From a virus, in IMG/VR virus record IMGVR_UViG_3300030107_006739, positions 1-39,295 of that record: a DNA stretch of 39,295 nucleotides. The stretch is one strand, 5' to 3'. The notes under the pieces are model-generated. The model did not search any database, was not told the origin of the DNA, and saw only the letters and a list, made by a program, of their open reading frames with translations. The position numbers were made by a program, and so were the translations under genes. Each line of letters begins with the position of its first letter. Within the stretch, counting starts at the first letter, position 1. Shown here piece by piece: positions 22,377 through 32,207 of this stretch.

Positions 22377-25180
22377 TAGCGCCCCCTTCTCTCAAGGATC
22401 CGAGCAAGGAAGGTTATAGCGCGAGCTTTCCATCGAGACGTTCCGCTGAGCTCAAGCTGAAACTTGTTACCTCTCGTTCCGTTGGGTTGGTTTATTCTTT
22501 TCTCTAAAAACCGCCCGTCTGCCCAGTTAGGATCTGATTGACCCGTGTCCTCGGTCCAGTAGGATGACCCGAATGTCGCCTGTTTTGCGTTTACAGAAAG
22601 CGTTTTAGCTAGCGCAGTGCTCTCTTTTTTGTCGGTGTACGAGTTTACGGTTAGCGTGTTTGTGGCGCCCATGTCCTCAACATCTACGAGTGCCGCAACA
22701 AGGCTGCCTTCTCTTTCTCCAAAAGGAGCCATGGCTGCGCTTTTCGCGTGCGCCGAAATCGTTTCCCCGTCGTCACTCTCTCCCTCTGTTAGCACCTGAA
22801 CATGTCCGTCGTTTGTACCGAAAAGGACCCGCTCTCTTCCTCCCTCGTCAAAATCGGTAGTCATGAACGAGACGCCAAAAGGCGCAGACCACACCCACCA
22901 GGCTTTGCGGAAATAATCGAACACCAGAACCTTGTCGTTCTTTTCGCTGCCTCGACTAGGCACTGCAACGTAGTAGCGGTTTTTAGTCTGGGAGACTGCG
23001 GCTACTGCGTTGTGGATTTTTGACTGATTTACGCCGCCCTCAAGAACACGACTCCAGTCATCCAGCACAGCAACCGGCTCGTGGCCGTTGTAAGCGTACA
23101 CCCCGTCTGAAGCCACGCCGAGAAGAACGGTTTGCCCGTTCATGGATATTCTTTGCGCGGACCAGTGAGAAACAAAACCAATTCCCTGGCTTGCTGGCCG
23201 AACAAACAGCTTCCCGTCAGCGTTGAAAGGCCCGCAATCAAAAATCTGGGTTGCTGTAAACACGACTAGTTTTTCGTTCAGAGTAGTCATGCCGGTAATT
23301 CTGTTATTAAAGCTGTCTTGTATTTGAGTCCTGTTCGCAAGCGGCCATATATACGGCGCCAACAGCCAACTCCAGTGGACAATGTTTGTGTCTGGGTCGG
23401 CCACAATGAGATGTCCCTTGTAGTCGCATATGTACCGTCCCTTTGGAACGACGGTGCTAAACTGGTTCCCCACAAAAAGAGAGAAGTCCGTCTCTTCGGT
23501 GTCTCCTTTTTCGGCTATCTCTCCTGCAATTCTTTTTACAAACTCGCTTGTTGTGTCCGCAGGCATTATGCGTGTGCGTTTGCCGTCATACTCAAGAATC
23601 GAACCCTTGCCGTTCGTCAAAAACAAGCGCTTGAATAGTCGGGCATAAACTCCTGTGTACTTGAAGCCTGCCTTCATTGACCATCGGAGCTCCCTTGAAA
23701 GTTCCCAGTTTACCGGCTTGCTCGTAATCGCGCTGCTGGGAGATCGCGCATACTTGCCTGCCGTTGAGCCTCCGTTGACTAAAACTATCTCATGCGCACC
23801 GTTGGTCGAATCATGCTGGTGGACCTCGTAATCCTCTTCGTTGATGATGGCCCGAGCGTGAGGCTGTGTTATCGCGAATCTTTCGTTAGCGTTGGGCGTG
23901 TTATCGAACGCATCGTAAACATCCAGGTAAGCATACGTCGAGTCGGTTGTAATTCTAGCTATCTCTCTTTCGTGCCCCACTGTATTGCCGCTGCCCGAGA
24001 CAGCCGTAATGCGAAGCCTGCAATGCTCTAGCTCTTTGTATCCCGTAGGAACCGCGCTTTTGAGTAACTTTATCTTTGAAGCAGAATAAGTGGTTTGAGG
24101 GACAAGGCTCTCAGCGATCACCCCGCCTCTGAATTGCCCGTACTTTGGCTCCTGACTGCCGGAGTCAAATGTCCAACTATAATCGGTAATGTTTTTCCGC
24201 AGTTTGCTTGGGTTTCCGTGCTTATTTGTAGACGCGCTTCCAGCCGTACTGCCGCTGGTTGTAAACTCCGGCCAGGTTATCGCCCCGTAGACGCCTGCGC
24301 CCTCGTCCTCTACCAGTTGCTGCAGTCGAGTGGGCTCGTTTTCGTTTGTGATGACACCTATCTGCGCTCCCGGCTCATGTGGCCTGCGCTTGGTTGCGCC
24401 TCCAGAGATCTGTCTATCGTTGCAGACAACCGTGACGTTGCGGTCGCCAAGCCTTACGGGAAAAATCCCGTTTACTGGATTGAGCTCAAAGACTCGAATC
24501 CCCGGCTGGGACAATGTTAGCGCGTTCCCACTGCCGTCAGTTAGATAGGTTGATGCGTTTGCGGAATTGTCCCAGACATCGAGGCGCACCCAATAAAGAG
24601 TATCCAGCGTCATTGAGCCCCCGTCATCGATTGCACTTGGCGCCCAGGACTCCCATCCAGAAAGTTTCTCAGAATGAAAAGTTATTTGCCCGTCTTTACA
24701 AAGCGAGGACATGTAATTACCTCTTCGCTCTGTCGTCGTGTCCTTGAAATAACCCACCTCAGTCCAGGTAAGACTCGCCCCTGACTTGGTTGAATAATAG
24801 ACCTTAAGAGACACAGTGCTGTTTCCTACTGGCCCGCCAGAAGGAGAAGCGGTTACAATCCCCCAATCAACGCCATCAAACTTGTCATACGCGCCAATAA
24901 AAAATCGGCGTATATTTGTGCTTGAAAAAGTGCCCGTCCCGTCCCTTGCTTCCGCGAAGTTTCCCCCGCTGCCGTTATCGGTGGCAACGAAAACCGCCCC
25001 TTTGGGATGATGATGCGGCGCACCGCAGGCTATTGTGGTAAATGACTCTCTGCGCTGGAGCTCTCCATCGAGGTTGACTACGTTTTCGGCGGACACAGCC
25101 TGGTTAGGCTGAGCCTCTCTCTCAAAGCGATTGATGCCGCCAGATAGCGATGGCATCGGAACCGAAACGTAGCCGCGCAT
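22376..25180 (-). CDS. Tail nozzle protein, T7 gp12-like
   Basis: This 934-residue protein opens with PMPSLSGGINRFEREAQPNQAVSAENV. The SLSGGINxxxxxxQPNQxxxxENV pattern is the one used by T7-type tail tubular protein B. The rest is a long beta-rich body with propeller-like stretches, as in nozzle proteins. It would form the narrow end of the short tail through which DNA exits. It lies downstream of the adaptor gene, separated by one small gene, as expected. A GAGAGG lies upstream of the ATG. Its length is somewhat above T7 gp12. Confidence 0.72.
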   Translation of the reverse strand: MRGYVSVPMPSLSGGINRFEREAQPNQAVSAENVVNLDGELQRRESFTTIACGAPHHHPKGAVFVATDNGSGGNFAEARDGTGTFSSTNIRRFFIGAYDKFDGVDWGIVTASPSGGPVGNSTVSLKVYYSTKSGASLTWTEVGYFKDTTTERRGNYMSSLCKDGQITFHSEKLSGWESWAPSAIDDGGSMTLDTLYWVRLDVWDNSANASTYLTDGSGNALTLSQPGIRVFELNPVNGIFPVRLGDRNVTVVCNDRQISGGATKRRPHEPGAQIGVITNENEPTRLQQLVEDEGAGVYGAITWPEFTTSGSTAGSASTNKHGNPSKLRKNITDYSWTFDSGSQEPKYGQFRGGVIAESLVPQTTYSASKIKLLKSAVPTGYKELEHCRLRITAVSGSGNTVGHEREIARITTDSTYAYLDVYDAFDNTPNANERFAITQPHARAIINEEDYEVHQHDSTNGAHEIVLVNGGSTAGKYARSPSSAITSKPVNWELSRELRWSMKAGFKYTGVYARLFKRLFLTNGKGSILEYDGKRTRIMPADTTSEFVKRIAGEIAEKGDTEETDFSLFVGNQFSTVVPKGRYICDYKGHLIVADPDTNIVHWSWLLAPYIWPLANRTQIQDSFNNRITGMTTLNEKLVVFTATQIFDCGPFNADGKLFVRPASQGIGFVSHWSAQRISMNGQTVLLGVASDGVYAYNGHEPVAVLDDWSRVLEGGVNQSKIHNAVAAVSQTKNRYYVAVPSRGSEKNDKVLVFDYFRKAWWVWSAPFGVSFMTTDFDEGGRERVLFGTNDGHVQVLTEGESDDGETISAHAKSAAMAPFGEREGSLVAALVDVEDMGATNTLTVNSYTDKKESTALAKTLSVNAKQATFGSSYWTEDTGQSDPNWADGRFLEKRINQPNGTRGNKFQLELSGTSRWKARAITFLARILERRGR

Positions 25181-25184
25181 TCAT

Positions 25185-25595
25185 TTATCCTCTCGTCCTT
25201 TTCTTGGGTTTGGTTTCTTCTGATGACGCAATCGCTAGTCGGGCTGAGAACTCTTGCTGGTCTGCTAAAAGCTGCTCTTTTTGCCTTCTAAGCTCTTCCA
25301 TCTCTGCTTCCATTTGGGTCTGCACATCCTTTAGAATGCGCACTTTCCCCTTGTGGCGCGATATATGCTCGCCGTCTTGAAGCTGACGCCATGCTTCGTC
25401 AGGAATATCAATATACGTTCTTTTGCTATCGCCTGTTTTTTTCGCAAGCGTTCTGGTTTGCATCTTCCCGTTCTTGTCTCTTTGTCGCTCATAAACGACT
25501 TTCCACTTTCCGCCGTGCGACGGGGGAATAATGTACGGCCTTCCGCCGTAAGAGAAAATAAATGGTCGATCAGAGTCGTGACAAACTTGTGGCAT
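25185..25595 (-). CDS. Small tail-region protein, unknown
   Basis: This 136-residue protein starts at ATG 25595, overlapping the adaptor stop (TAATG), with GGAGAGG upstream. The N-terminal half is beta-like and basic; the C-terminal half (about 90-125) is a coiled-coil (QMEAEMEELRRQKEQLL). It lies between adaptor and nozzle genes, so it may be a tail assembly or internal protein. The open frame extends upstream to 25670 but the ATG with its site is preferred. Confidence 0.6.
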   Translation of the reverse strand: MPQVCHDSDRPFIFSYGGRPYIIPPSHGGKWKVVYERQRDKNGKMQTRTLAKKTGDSKRTYIDIPDEAWRQLQDGEHISRHKGKVRILKDVQTQMEAEMEELRRQKEQLLADQQEFSARLAIASSEETKPKKRTRG

Positions 25596-26296
25596 TACAT
25601 ACCTCTCCTTCTTTTTCTTATTCTTTTTGGCCCGCGCTGCCGCTGGCTCTGGGTGACAAACGCACCCCAAAGATTTTGATACTGCATAATTTGAATATCC
25701 GTAGCTTCCCCGTCACGCCTAAGCAGTTTTAGTGCGGCGCCGAGCGCAATCGTTTCTGTCCACCTGGGCGACATAGGTGCCTCATCGCCTGATGCGGATA
25801 TTACAAATGGGGCGTCAATATAGCTTACTCGAAGCGTCATTGAGCCGGTTGCTTTCGGGTAGAGCTGGATACGATAAGCATCCACATCTGTGCCCGAAGG
25901 CCCTAAAAGCGTATACCGAAACTTGTAGTAGCTCCCAAACACTTCGCCGGGGTCATAGTCTTCCACGGCAAGAGGGGAAATGTACTCGATGTTTATAGGT
26001 AGATTCGCGGACGAAACGTCTTCCACCTTATAGATTGACTCGGCGCCAATCGAGGAAGGCATTTCTACTGGGGCACTGTCTTCGCTGTACGAGAAAGATG
26101 CGCGCAACAAAGCCTCGCCAGGAAATGACGCAGCCATCTGGTTGCCCATCTCGACAAGCTGATTGTTTATTGCTTCGTCAACATCAGTGTACGCGCCGTC
26201 TGCGTTCCACCTGTCTCCATCCGGATCGCCTACCTCTCTGAGCACTCGCGAGCGTAGGCTGGATAACGTCTCTGCGCTTTTTCTCGACGCAGCCAT
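25595..26296 (-). CDS. Head-tail adaptor, T7 gp11 / gp4-like
   Basis: This 233-residue protein begins with two helical stretches (LRSRVLREVGDPDG, then DVDEAINNQLVEMG), the helix-rich start typical of podovirus adaptor proteins that ring the portal. It continues with a beta domain containing YRIQLYPKATGSMTLRVSYIDAP and ends with a helical SPRWTETIALGAALKLLRRD. This strand-helix order is common in T7 gp11-like proteins. The start overlaps the previous stop (TAATG), and the C-terminus is very basic (RKRRRGM). Confidence 0.7.
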   Translation of the reverse strand: MAASRKSAETLSSLRSRVLREVGDPDGDRWNADGAYTDVDEAINNQLVEMGNQMAASFPGEALLRASFSYSEDSAPVEMPSSIGAESIYKVEDVSSANLPINIEYISPLAVEDYDPGEVFGSYYKFRYTLLGPSGTDVDAYRIQLYPKATGSMTLRVSYIDAPFVISASGDEAPMSPRWTETIALGAALKLLRRDGEATDIQIMQYQNLWGAFVTQSQRQRGPKRIRKRRRGM

Positions 26297-27246
26297 TACA
26301 TTGTTTTCCCGTTATGGTTTGGTTTCGCGGCAGGCATACCAAGCCTCAGTCGTTTTGCCTGCTGCAGCATGTTCCGTCTATCAAGCTCTTTTTCTACTAC
26401 GTATGAGTGCTCAATAAGTTTATTTTGCGCGTCTTCTTTTTCTTGGTTTCTGGCCGCAATTTTGTCAAACAGCCACTGCTCGTGACGGCTGCCTTTTTTG
26501 ACGCGATGCTTTACGCCTTCAAATTCAACAATATGAGAGCGTTCTCTTTCCCATTTTCTCTTGTCAAGCTCTTCAAGGGATGTCTGGTTGCACTGCATTG
26601 AGCGGCTTGCGCAACCTTCCTCGATGTTAGCCACGTCTCTAATGTGGTTGTAATAGTAGCTGTGAAAATCGTGAAGAAAATCTCCCTCGACTCTCGCGTT
26701 TTCTTTTTTTGCGTCAGTTCTTCGGCTAACCACAAAATTGAATATTTCATCGGGCGTAAGGCGATGGGTGTCGCAACGCGCCTTCACAAACTCTATTGAC
26801 TGCCTATTGGGGGGAATGTAGTCCCCAACCTGGCCTCTTAGCTCCTCTGCGCGCTTATCTTCAAAGTTTATATCTTCAGGAAGATAACCCTCTTTTTGAC
26901 TGTCGAAGTCATGAAAAATCTGAATACAGTGCCATCCCGCAAGACCCATCTTGGGGTTTGGAACAAATTCAAACAAACACCACCTCTTGAACCAGGGGTG
27001 CAGTGCGATCTTCAGTGTTCCGTTTTTAGCGAGCTCGCCAAATACGTCTTCAAATACACACTTAACACCCACTGGTAGAGGGGGGCTTTTTGCTATCGCG
27101 TCCGGATCAAACCGGAGACGGAAAACTTCGGGATACAGAAAGTATTTCTTGCACCACTGCATACCGGTGTCTGGATCCCAAGCTCCCTCGAGATCAACAT
27201 CCACCGTCTTCGTGGCTCTTTTACCAAGATGTTTCGGGCGTCCCAA
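26296..27246 (-). CDS. Virion-operon protein, unknown
   Basis: This 316-residue protein lies between the major capsid and adaptor genes. It appears to start at TTG 27246, with GGAG six bases upstream; no ATG follows until about residue 29. The first half has several Trp/Phe/Cys-rich strands (YFLYPEVFRLRFD, WFKRWCLFEFVP), the second is a long charged helix (about 225-300). I do not recognise a family. A head-tail or capsid accessory is likely from position. Confidence 0.6.
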   Translation of the reverse strand: MGRPKHLGKRATKTVDVDLEGAWDPDTGMQWCKKYFLYPEVFRLRFDPDAIAKSPPLPVGVKCVFEDVFGELAKNGTLKIALHPWFKRWCLFEFVPNPKMGLAGWHCIQIFHDFDSQKEGYLPEDINFEDKRAEELRGQVGDYIPPNRQSIEFVKARCDTHRLTPDEIFNFVVSRRTDAKKENARVEGDFLHDFHSYYYNHIRDVANIEEGCASRSMQCNQTSLEELDKRKWERERSHIVEFEGVKHRVKKGSRHEQWLFDKIAARNQEKEDAQNKLIEHSYVVEKELDRRNMLQQAKRLRLGMPAAKPNHNGKTM

Positions 27247-27260
27247 AGTTTTCTCCTTCT

Positions 27261-28691
27261 CTAGCCTGCGTCCGGTACGTCGTCTAGATCAAATTCGAGA
27301 TCGTCCAAGATCCCGTTATTGTGAGGCTTCCTGCATTCTGTGTTGCCTGACTTATGCCAGATCTGCTCAGATTGATCGTAGTTCGGGATGAACCGAACTT
27401 GCGGGTCGTCCAATGGCGCCAGATCACTTTCTGAGTACCAACCCCAGGAGCTTTCATCGAGAGCAACAACCTGCCCTGGAGGGCATAGCCAATCTTCAAC
27501 GTAAGGAACAAGTGTTGATCCAGCCATGTGAACCATTTGCCCGTAACCGTGCTTCCCTTGTTGGACAGGAGCGAATCGACGATTATCCTCGTTGACCTTG
27601 ATGATTTCTCTCATCATTGAGTCATGAAGCATTGCTACCGTAGGTGAACCTCCAGAGCCTTCGTTACGAATCCTGTGAATCATGTACGTGAGCCGCATCT
27701 CTTTCATCTCACGAGCGCTTTCGCTGCCGTGATCAAAAACGCCGCCTAGCTTTGAGTAGGTTGCTTTGCTTAGACCGTACAAGTGCGAGTAATGCGAAGA
27801 AGGAAGAACGACAGAACCTACGCCATTGAAGGTGAAGAAGTTGGTGTCGAACGTCCCGTCCGCTGTATACGAGGCGCCGTCTTGCCGTGACGCATAAGGA
27901 ACAATGAAGTCTCCATCTGCAATCGCGTCATCGCCTGTCAAAATAGAACTAAGCGCTTTTCCGCCCGACGCCACGGCACCGGTTTGATGCGTAATTGTCG
28001 GAGAAGCTAAGCTGCCTCCTACAGATGCAATCTTAACCATGTTTTGCGAGTCATTGTTATTGTACAGAGGGACACCGCCAGGGCCGCTGGTTGAGTCAAC
28101 AAAGCCAATAACCATGTTCTCACGAAGATAATGGGTGCCGAATTTGTAATAATTGCCCGCCGTCGTAGCACCGCTGTTTCGATCCTCTCGTCCATACAGT
28201 GTTGCCGTTGGCTCTACGTTTGATTTCACAACGCCCAATACATCGTAATAACCGAGGTACAGCTTTCTGGCGTAGTTAAGGGTAGACTGTGTACGCGCAT
28301 CTTCAACGTCATTCTGCTTGGGTCGCGCCCAGGCAGCCTTATCACCTGCTCGTGCAGCGCGTTGAGACTGTCCTGACCATCGCAAGCGAGTATACATGTC
28401 TCGCGCAACAATACGCGGATTGACGTGTGTTCCCGTGGTTGGCTCTGGAAGGTAATAGCCTTCTCCCGAGCTCATGCCTGCAGATTGAGGCAAGCTGAGC
28501 GTCAAAGCGGAGACTCTACTAATGCCTCCCATTGTGCCTTTCTTTTTCGCGATCTTGTCCGCGATGAGGGCTTCTGTATGAAGCCATGCGTCCCATCGTG
28601 GCCCGTAGTGATACTTTAGAAGATTTGCGTAAGCGCTTCTGGACTGTCCGGAGCCTACGGAAACCTCATTAATTCCTGCATAAGATACCAT
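27261..28691 (-). CDS. Major capsid protein
   Basis: This 476-residue protein directly follows the scaffold. The alternating helix and strand content, a long Gly/Ser-rich middle and an acidic C-terminus fit an HK97-fold shell protein of a larger, N4/P22-like size class. Context is decisive: terminase, portal, scaffold and then this gene. AAGGAAAG lies eight bases before the ATG, the strongest ribosome-binding site in the operon. No protease gene was seen, so maturation cleavage is not expected from the phage. Confidence 0.78.
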   Translation of the reverse strand: MVSYAGINEVSVGSGQSRSAYANLLKYHYGPRWDAWLHTEALIADKIAKKKGTMGGISRVSALTLSLPQSAGMSSGEGYYLPEPTTGTHVNPRIVARDMYTRLRWSGQSQRAARAGDKAAWARPKQNDVEDARTQSTLNYARKLYLGYYDVLGVVKSNVEPTATLYGREDRNSGATTAGNYYKFGTHYLRENMVIGFVDSTSGPGGVPLYNNNDSQNMVKIASVGGSLASPTITHQTGAVASGGKALSSILTGDDAIADGDFIVPYASRQDGASYTADGTFDTNFFTFNGVGSVVLPSSHYSHLYGLSKATYSKLGGVFDHGSESAREMKEMRLTYMIHRIRNEGSGGSPTVAMLHDSMMREIIKVNEDNRRFAPVQQGKHGYGQMVHMAGSTLVPYVEDWLCPPGQVVALDESSWGWYSESDLAPLDDPQVRFIPNYDQSEQIWHKSGNTECRKPHNNGILDDLEFDLDDVPDAG

Positions 28692-28706
28692 GCTGTTCTT
28701 TCCTTA

Positions 28707-29654
28707 TTAGTTGTTCCGAAAGAGTGCTCTCTCGAAGTCTTCTATCGACATGTCCTCTACACTAGGACCGTGCCCACTACTCCCACCACTGAGAGCCGCT
28801 GCCAAGACAGCTTGCGCGTTTGCGTTTGGTTTTGCAGCCGAAGGCTGTTGTGCGACAGGCGCCTGCGCGGGCGCTGCTCCCTTAACCATCTTCAGCAACG
28901 GAAGATAGGGCTCCATTGCCCATTGAATCGCTTGTGCCTCCGTAGCATTATTTAGGTTTTCTGAAAGAATTGTTGCCGCTTGATGCTTTATAGATGTCGC
29001 AACCTCTGACGGGATTTCTCCGTACACTGCAAGAGTCGCATCAATCTGCGGCCCGAGAGTTGCTTCGCTTTGAGCTTGAACCTGCTGACTGTGCATATGG
29101 TTTATGTACTGCTGCATTTGAGCAATCTGATCTTGATACTGACCCTGCATTTGCCTGCGCTCCATGTCAGATCTGAACATGTACACATCGGTTGCTGACG
29201 TTGGGTCGAGCCCTACGCTCGTCATCATCTCTGACAGTTCTCTTGGGTCGTTCATGTTTGGCAAAGCAGGTTGCTCTGGCTGATACGCTTGTTGCTGCTG
29301 CGCATACAGCGCTTGCTGATATTGCTGCTGCTGAACGGCGAGTTGCTGATTGAGCTCTTGCTGCTGAGCCATGTACGCCTGCATCATGTCTTGCTGGCTG
29401 GGCTCTTCTCCTCCCGCAAGCTCTTCGGTGGGCTGAGGCGTTGGGGCTGGTTGCGGCTGCGCCGTTGCCGGTGCCTGCAGTCCTGCTGCTGCAAAAAGAT
29501 CGCTCAAGGAAGAGCCACCTTCTGTTTGGATTGCCTGTGGCTGCTGTACGGCCTCTGCGGGCTGGGGCGCCTCAATGGGCTCAGGGTTTTCTCCAAATAG
29601 CTTTTGGTCTATTTGTGCCATCTCATCTCTTAGGTTGTTGTCGCTCATGTTCAA
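28707..29654 (-). CDS. Scaffolding protein
   Basis: This 315-residue, Gln/Pro/Ala-rich protein has long low-complexity Q-runs (about 85-125), several helical segments and an acidic end (SVEDMSIEDFERALF). Such composition and its place between portal and capsid fit an internal scaffold that guides procapsid assembly and is later lost. The TTG at 29654 has AAGG six bases upstream; the ATG at 29648 is the alternative but lies 12 bases away. The C-terminal helix would bind capsid subunits. Confidence 0.75.
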   Translation of the reverse strand: MNMSDNNLRDEMAQIDQKLFGENPEPIEAPQPAEAVQQPQAIQTEGGSSLSDLFAAAGLQAPATAQPQPAPTPQPTEELAGGEEPSQQDMMQAYMAQQQELNQQLAVQQQQYQQALYAQQQQAYQPEQPALPNMNDPRELSEMMTSVGLDPTSATDVYMFRSDMERRQMQGQYQDQIAQMQQYINHMHSQQVQAQSEATLGPQIDATLAVYGEIPSEVATSIKHQAATILSENLNNATEAQAIQWAMEPYLPLLKMVKGAAPAQAPVAQQPSAAKPNANAQAVLAAALSGGSSGHGPSVEDMSIEDFERALFRNN

Positions 29655-29692
29655 ATACTACCTTATGTTCCTCATCTGTCAAACGATGCCCC

Positions 29693-31792
29693 TTAGAGCA
29701 GGGGTGCTGCGACCTCTTCTGGAGGAGGAAGAGGTTCTTCTGGTTGTTCTGCGCTCATTAGATCTCCATAAGCGCCACCACCACCGTCTCTTGGGCTAGG
29801 TAGCTCAGGAGACTTAGGAGGGGGAGGCTCGCCCAACGCAGACTGCGCGTTGCCTGCTAACATCTGACTTTCGGTCGCAAACGCCTCGGTCTGCTGAGAA
29901 AGAATCATCTCATGCTCTTCAAGGTGCTTTCGGAATCGCTCTTTTGCAGCCTCTGGAAGAGCTAAAAACTCTGGTGTCACGGCAAACTCAGCATGAGTTT
30001 CTTGATGCACATCATGATTATCCTGATCAAGAAGCTCTGGCTCGAAGAACGGATCATCTAAAATCGCTTCATTTTCTGACCGTGCGCGAGAGTAGTGATT
30101 CTCTAGCTTGTGCCGTGTTGTTGAATCTTCGTAATCGACCTCAAGAACCTGCCTCAAAGCCTTAGCTGAAGGATTATCAGGGTCAAACGCGCCTAACTGG
30201 AACAGCTCCATTGCCTCTGCAAACCGAAGAGCACGACTGTTGGGGGCGCCACTAAACGCTTCTACTATTACCGTGTTTTCAAAATCATAGTCGTCTTGCT
30301 TGAACGGTCTTGTCATCCAGCGCTTGTTTTCTCCAAAGATGCGCACTGTGCGTCCTTCTTCGTAGAAATCTCGCGCAAGCATCAAGCACTTTTGAAGAAC
30401 TCTTGCGATGTCTCTTTTAAACAGATGCACTTCTGGCTCGTGAATTGCTTTAGAGAACTCATACAAATAACTCAGCGCACGCCCAGAGTCGTACCCTTTA
30501 GGTGGCTCACCACGGTTGATTTCTCCGTAGGTCGAAATAGTTTGCAACGTGCCTACGGCCATATCCTCATAATTGAACATCGACGAAGGGATGTCGGGTA
30601 CACGCATCCATTCTGGCCTGGCGCCGGGATTGTACTCAATGAGCTCTCCCGCCATATCGCTAAACATGTCCGAATTGATTCCGCTGCCATACGGCACAAG
30701 GAGAGGCGGAGACAAAACCTTGTCTACCCACTCTTTTCTTTTGCTTGCGCTTAGGTTTATCGATCTTTGGATAGGAATGATGTCTTTGACAACTCCGTCC
30801 GGGTATAAGCCATTAGGCAACACGTTTTGTCCTAACCGAAGAACCCAGGGCCACCCGTAAGGCAAGGGGCCAATAGCGATAATAACAGGTCCGCTGTACA
30901 TAATAATGCGGCCCGCAGGATATTGATTGCACGGCTTTTGCCAAAACTCGACAACCTCTGCAAGCTGGTTCGAGTCAGCGTTTGTTGCCTGTCCTGCTGC
31001 TGCCGGAATGTCAAAACTTCGACCATCGTTTTCTATGATCTCCGAGGCGTGCATACTCGACTCTTGTTTTCCAGCCATCCAGCGTCCTTTTGTGCTTTTG
31101 CCGAAATGATCTAACGGAAACTTGTCGTCTAGGATTCGGATGGGCAGGAGCTTTCGATGAAAAATATGCTGGATTTCTTCCTCAGTTTTTGCGTGTGGGT
31201 CAGCCAGCGCGCTAATAATGTCTACAAATTGTACAGATATTTCACCCTCTGCGCGTCGTTCCATGCGCGGCATTTCAAATTCATCCGTATCTGGCAGCCC
31301 GGTTTCGGGGTCAATCAAGGGGAATTCATCATACTCGCCTTTTGATGGATCCCAAATGATCTTATAATACGCGGCGCCGTGGATCTGAGCGGCTGTCTCG
31401 CAACGCATCAAACTCTCGAAATTTATCACGCCGTTACGAAGAAAGGATCGCACGAGCTTTTGACTTGCCTCTGCACGCGCTAAAGATTTCTGGTCAGAAT
31501 TTACCGGAACAATCTCTGGATTAGGAAGACTGCGCAAAACGTCTGCCACCGCTGTGCGGACTGTAGGGCGGATATAATTGATAACCTCTCGCGCTTCATC
31601 AATATCGTAATCATCCTGCACCCAGCCAAGTGGAGACGCCGTACCCCACTGCATTCCGCGATAAAAAGCCATGTTTTCGATGAGATATGGGGCGCGCTGA
31701 GAGATAGATGTTACAGCGTCATCGAACAAGCCTTGCGCCTCAGAAAGCATTTCCTCTGCGCGCTTCTTAGTTAGCTTTTTAGGCTTAGACAT
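29693..31792 (-). CDS. Portal protein
   Basis: This 699-residue protein is in the size range of P22-like portals. Near the N-terminus it has NMAFYRGMQW (about residue 40), then VINYIRPTVRTAVADVL and LPNPEIVPV, characteristic of podovirus portal families. It forms the ring at a capsid vertex through which DNA is packaged and ejected. It directly follows the small membrane protein (3-base gap) and precedes the scaffold. The last 40 residues are Pro/Glu-rich. Confidence 0.82.
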   Translation of the reverse strand: MSKPKKLTKKRAEEMLSEAQGLFDDAVTSISQRAPYLIENMAFYRGMQWGTASPLGWVQDDYDIDEAREVINYIRPTVRTAVADVLRSLPNPEIVPVNSDQKSLARAEASQKLVRSFLRNGVINFESLMRCETAAQIHGAAYYKIIWDPSKGEYDEFPLIDPETGLPDTDEFEMPRMERRAEGEISVQFVDIISALADPHAKTEEEIQHIFHRKLLPIRILDDKFPLDHFGKSTKGRWMAGKQESSMHASEIIENDGRSFDIPAAAGQATNADSNQLAEVVEFWQKPCNQYPAGRIIMYSGPVIIAIGPLPYGWPWVLRLGQNVLPNGLYPDGVVKDIIPIQRSINLSASKRKEWVDKVLSPPLLVPYGSGINSDMFSDMAGELIEYNPGARPEWMRVPDIPSSMFNYEDMAVGTLQTISTYGEINRGEPPKGYDSGRALSYLYEFSKAIHEPEVHLFKRDIARVLQKCLMLARDFYEEGRTVRIFGENKRWMTRPFKQDDYDFENTVIVEAFSGAPNSRALRFAEAMELFQLGAFDPDNPSAKALRQVLEVDYEDSTTRHKLENHYSRARSENEAILDDPFFEPELLDQDNHDVHQETHAEFAVTPEFLALPEAAKERFRKHLEEHEMILSQQTEAFATESQMLAGNAQSALGEPPPPKSPELPSPRDGGGGAYGDLMSAEQPEEPLPPPEEVAAPLL

Positions 31793-31795
31793 TTT

Positions 31796-32170
31796 TTAGC
31801 TCTCCGGGTTGGTCACTAAACGGCTTGCGCTGTTGAGTTTGCCGCCTCTCATTAGCTTTTGCTCTAACGCAGCGCGTCTTAGCGGAGTCTCGATTTCAAG
31901 CTGTCTTTCGCGAAGACTGTGTTCTTTCTTCTTTAGATCGTGCTGCTCCATCCATAGATCTCGCGGCAGCCCGCCAATCGGCGCGGCATTTTTGAGATGC
32001 TCAAGATAGTCGTCACTCAGGCCTTTGAATGTCTCCGCAACAGCTTGATTGTTCTTTACGAGAAGCTCTACTGTTTCTCGATGGCCCTTTAGAAGCCAAT
32101 GCAGGGCTGCGGTCGCAGTACCAACCATACAAACAAACCCTACTGCAGCTAAAATCCACGCGCCAATCAT
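31796..32170 (-). CDS. Single-span membrane protein with helical tail
   Basis: This 124-residue protein has one N-terminal transmembrane segment (about residues 4-26) followed by a long charged helix (about 28-115). The topology resembles an inner-membrane spanin subunit, but the gene lies between terminase and portal rather than in the lysis block. It could therefore be either an oddly placed lysis factor or a virion protein. The ATG has only a weak site (TGAAG). Function unknown. Confidence 0.55.
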   Translation of the reverse strand: MIGAWILAAVGFVCMVGTATAALHWLLKGHRETVELLVKNNQAVAETFKGLSDDYLEHLKNAAPIGGLPRDLWMEQHDLKKKEHSLRERQLEIETPLRRAALEQKLMRGGKLNSASRLVTNPES

Positions 32171-32207
32171 GCTTCAGACCGTACCACACAACCCCCGATC
32201 ATGGCGA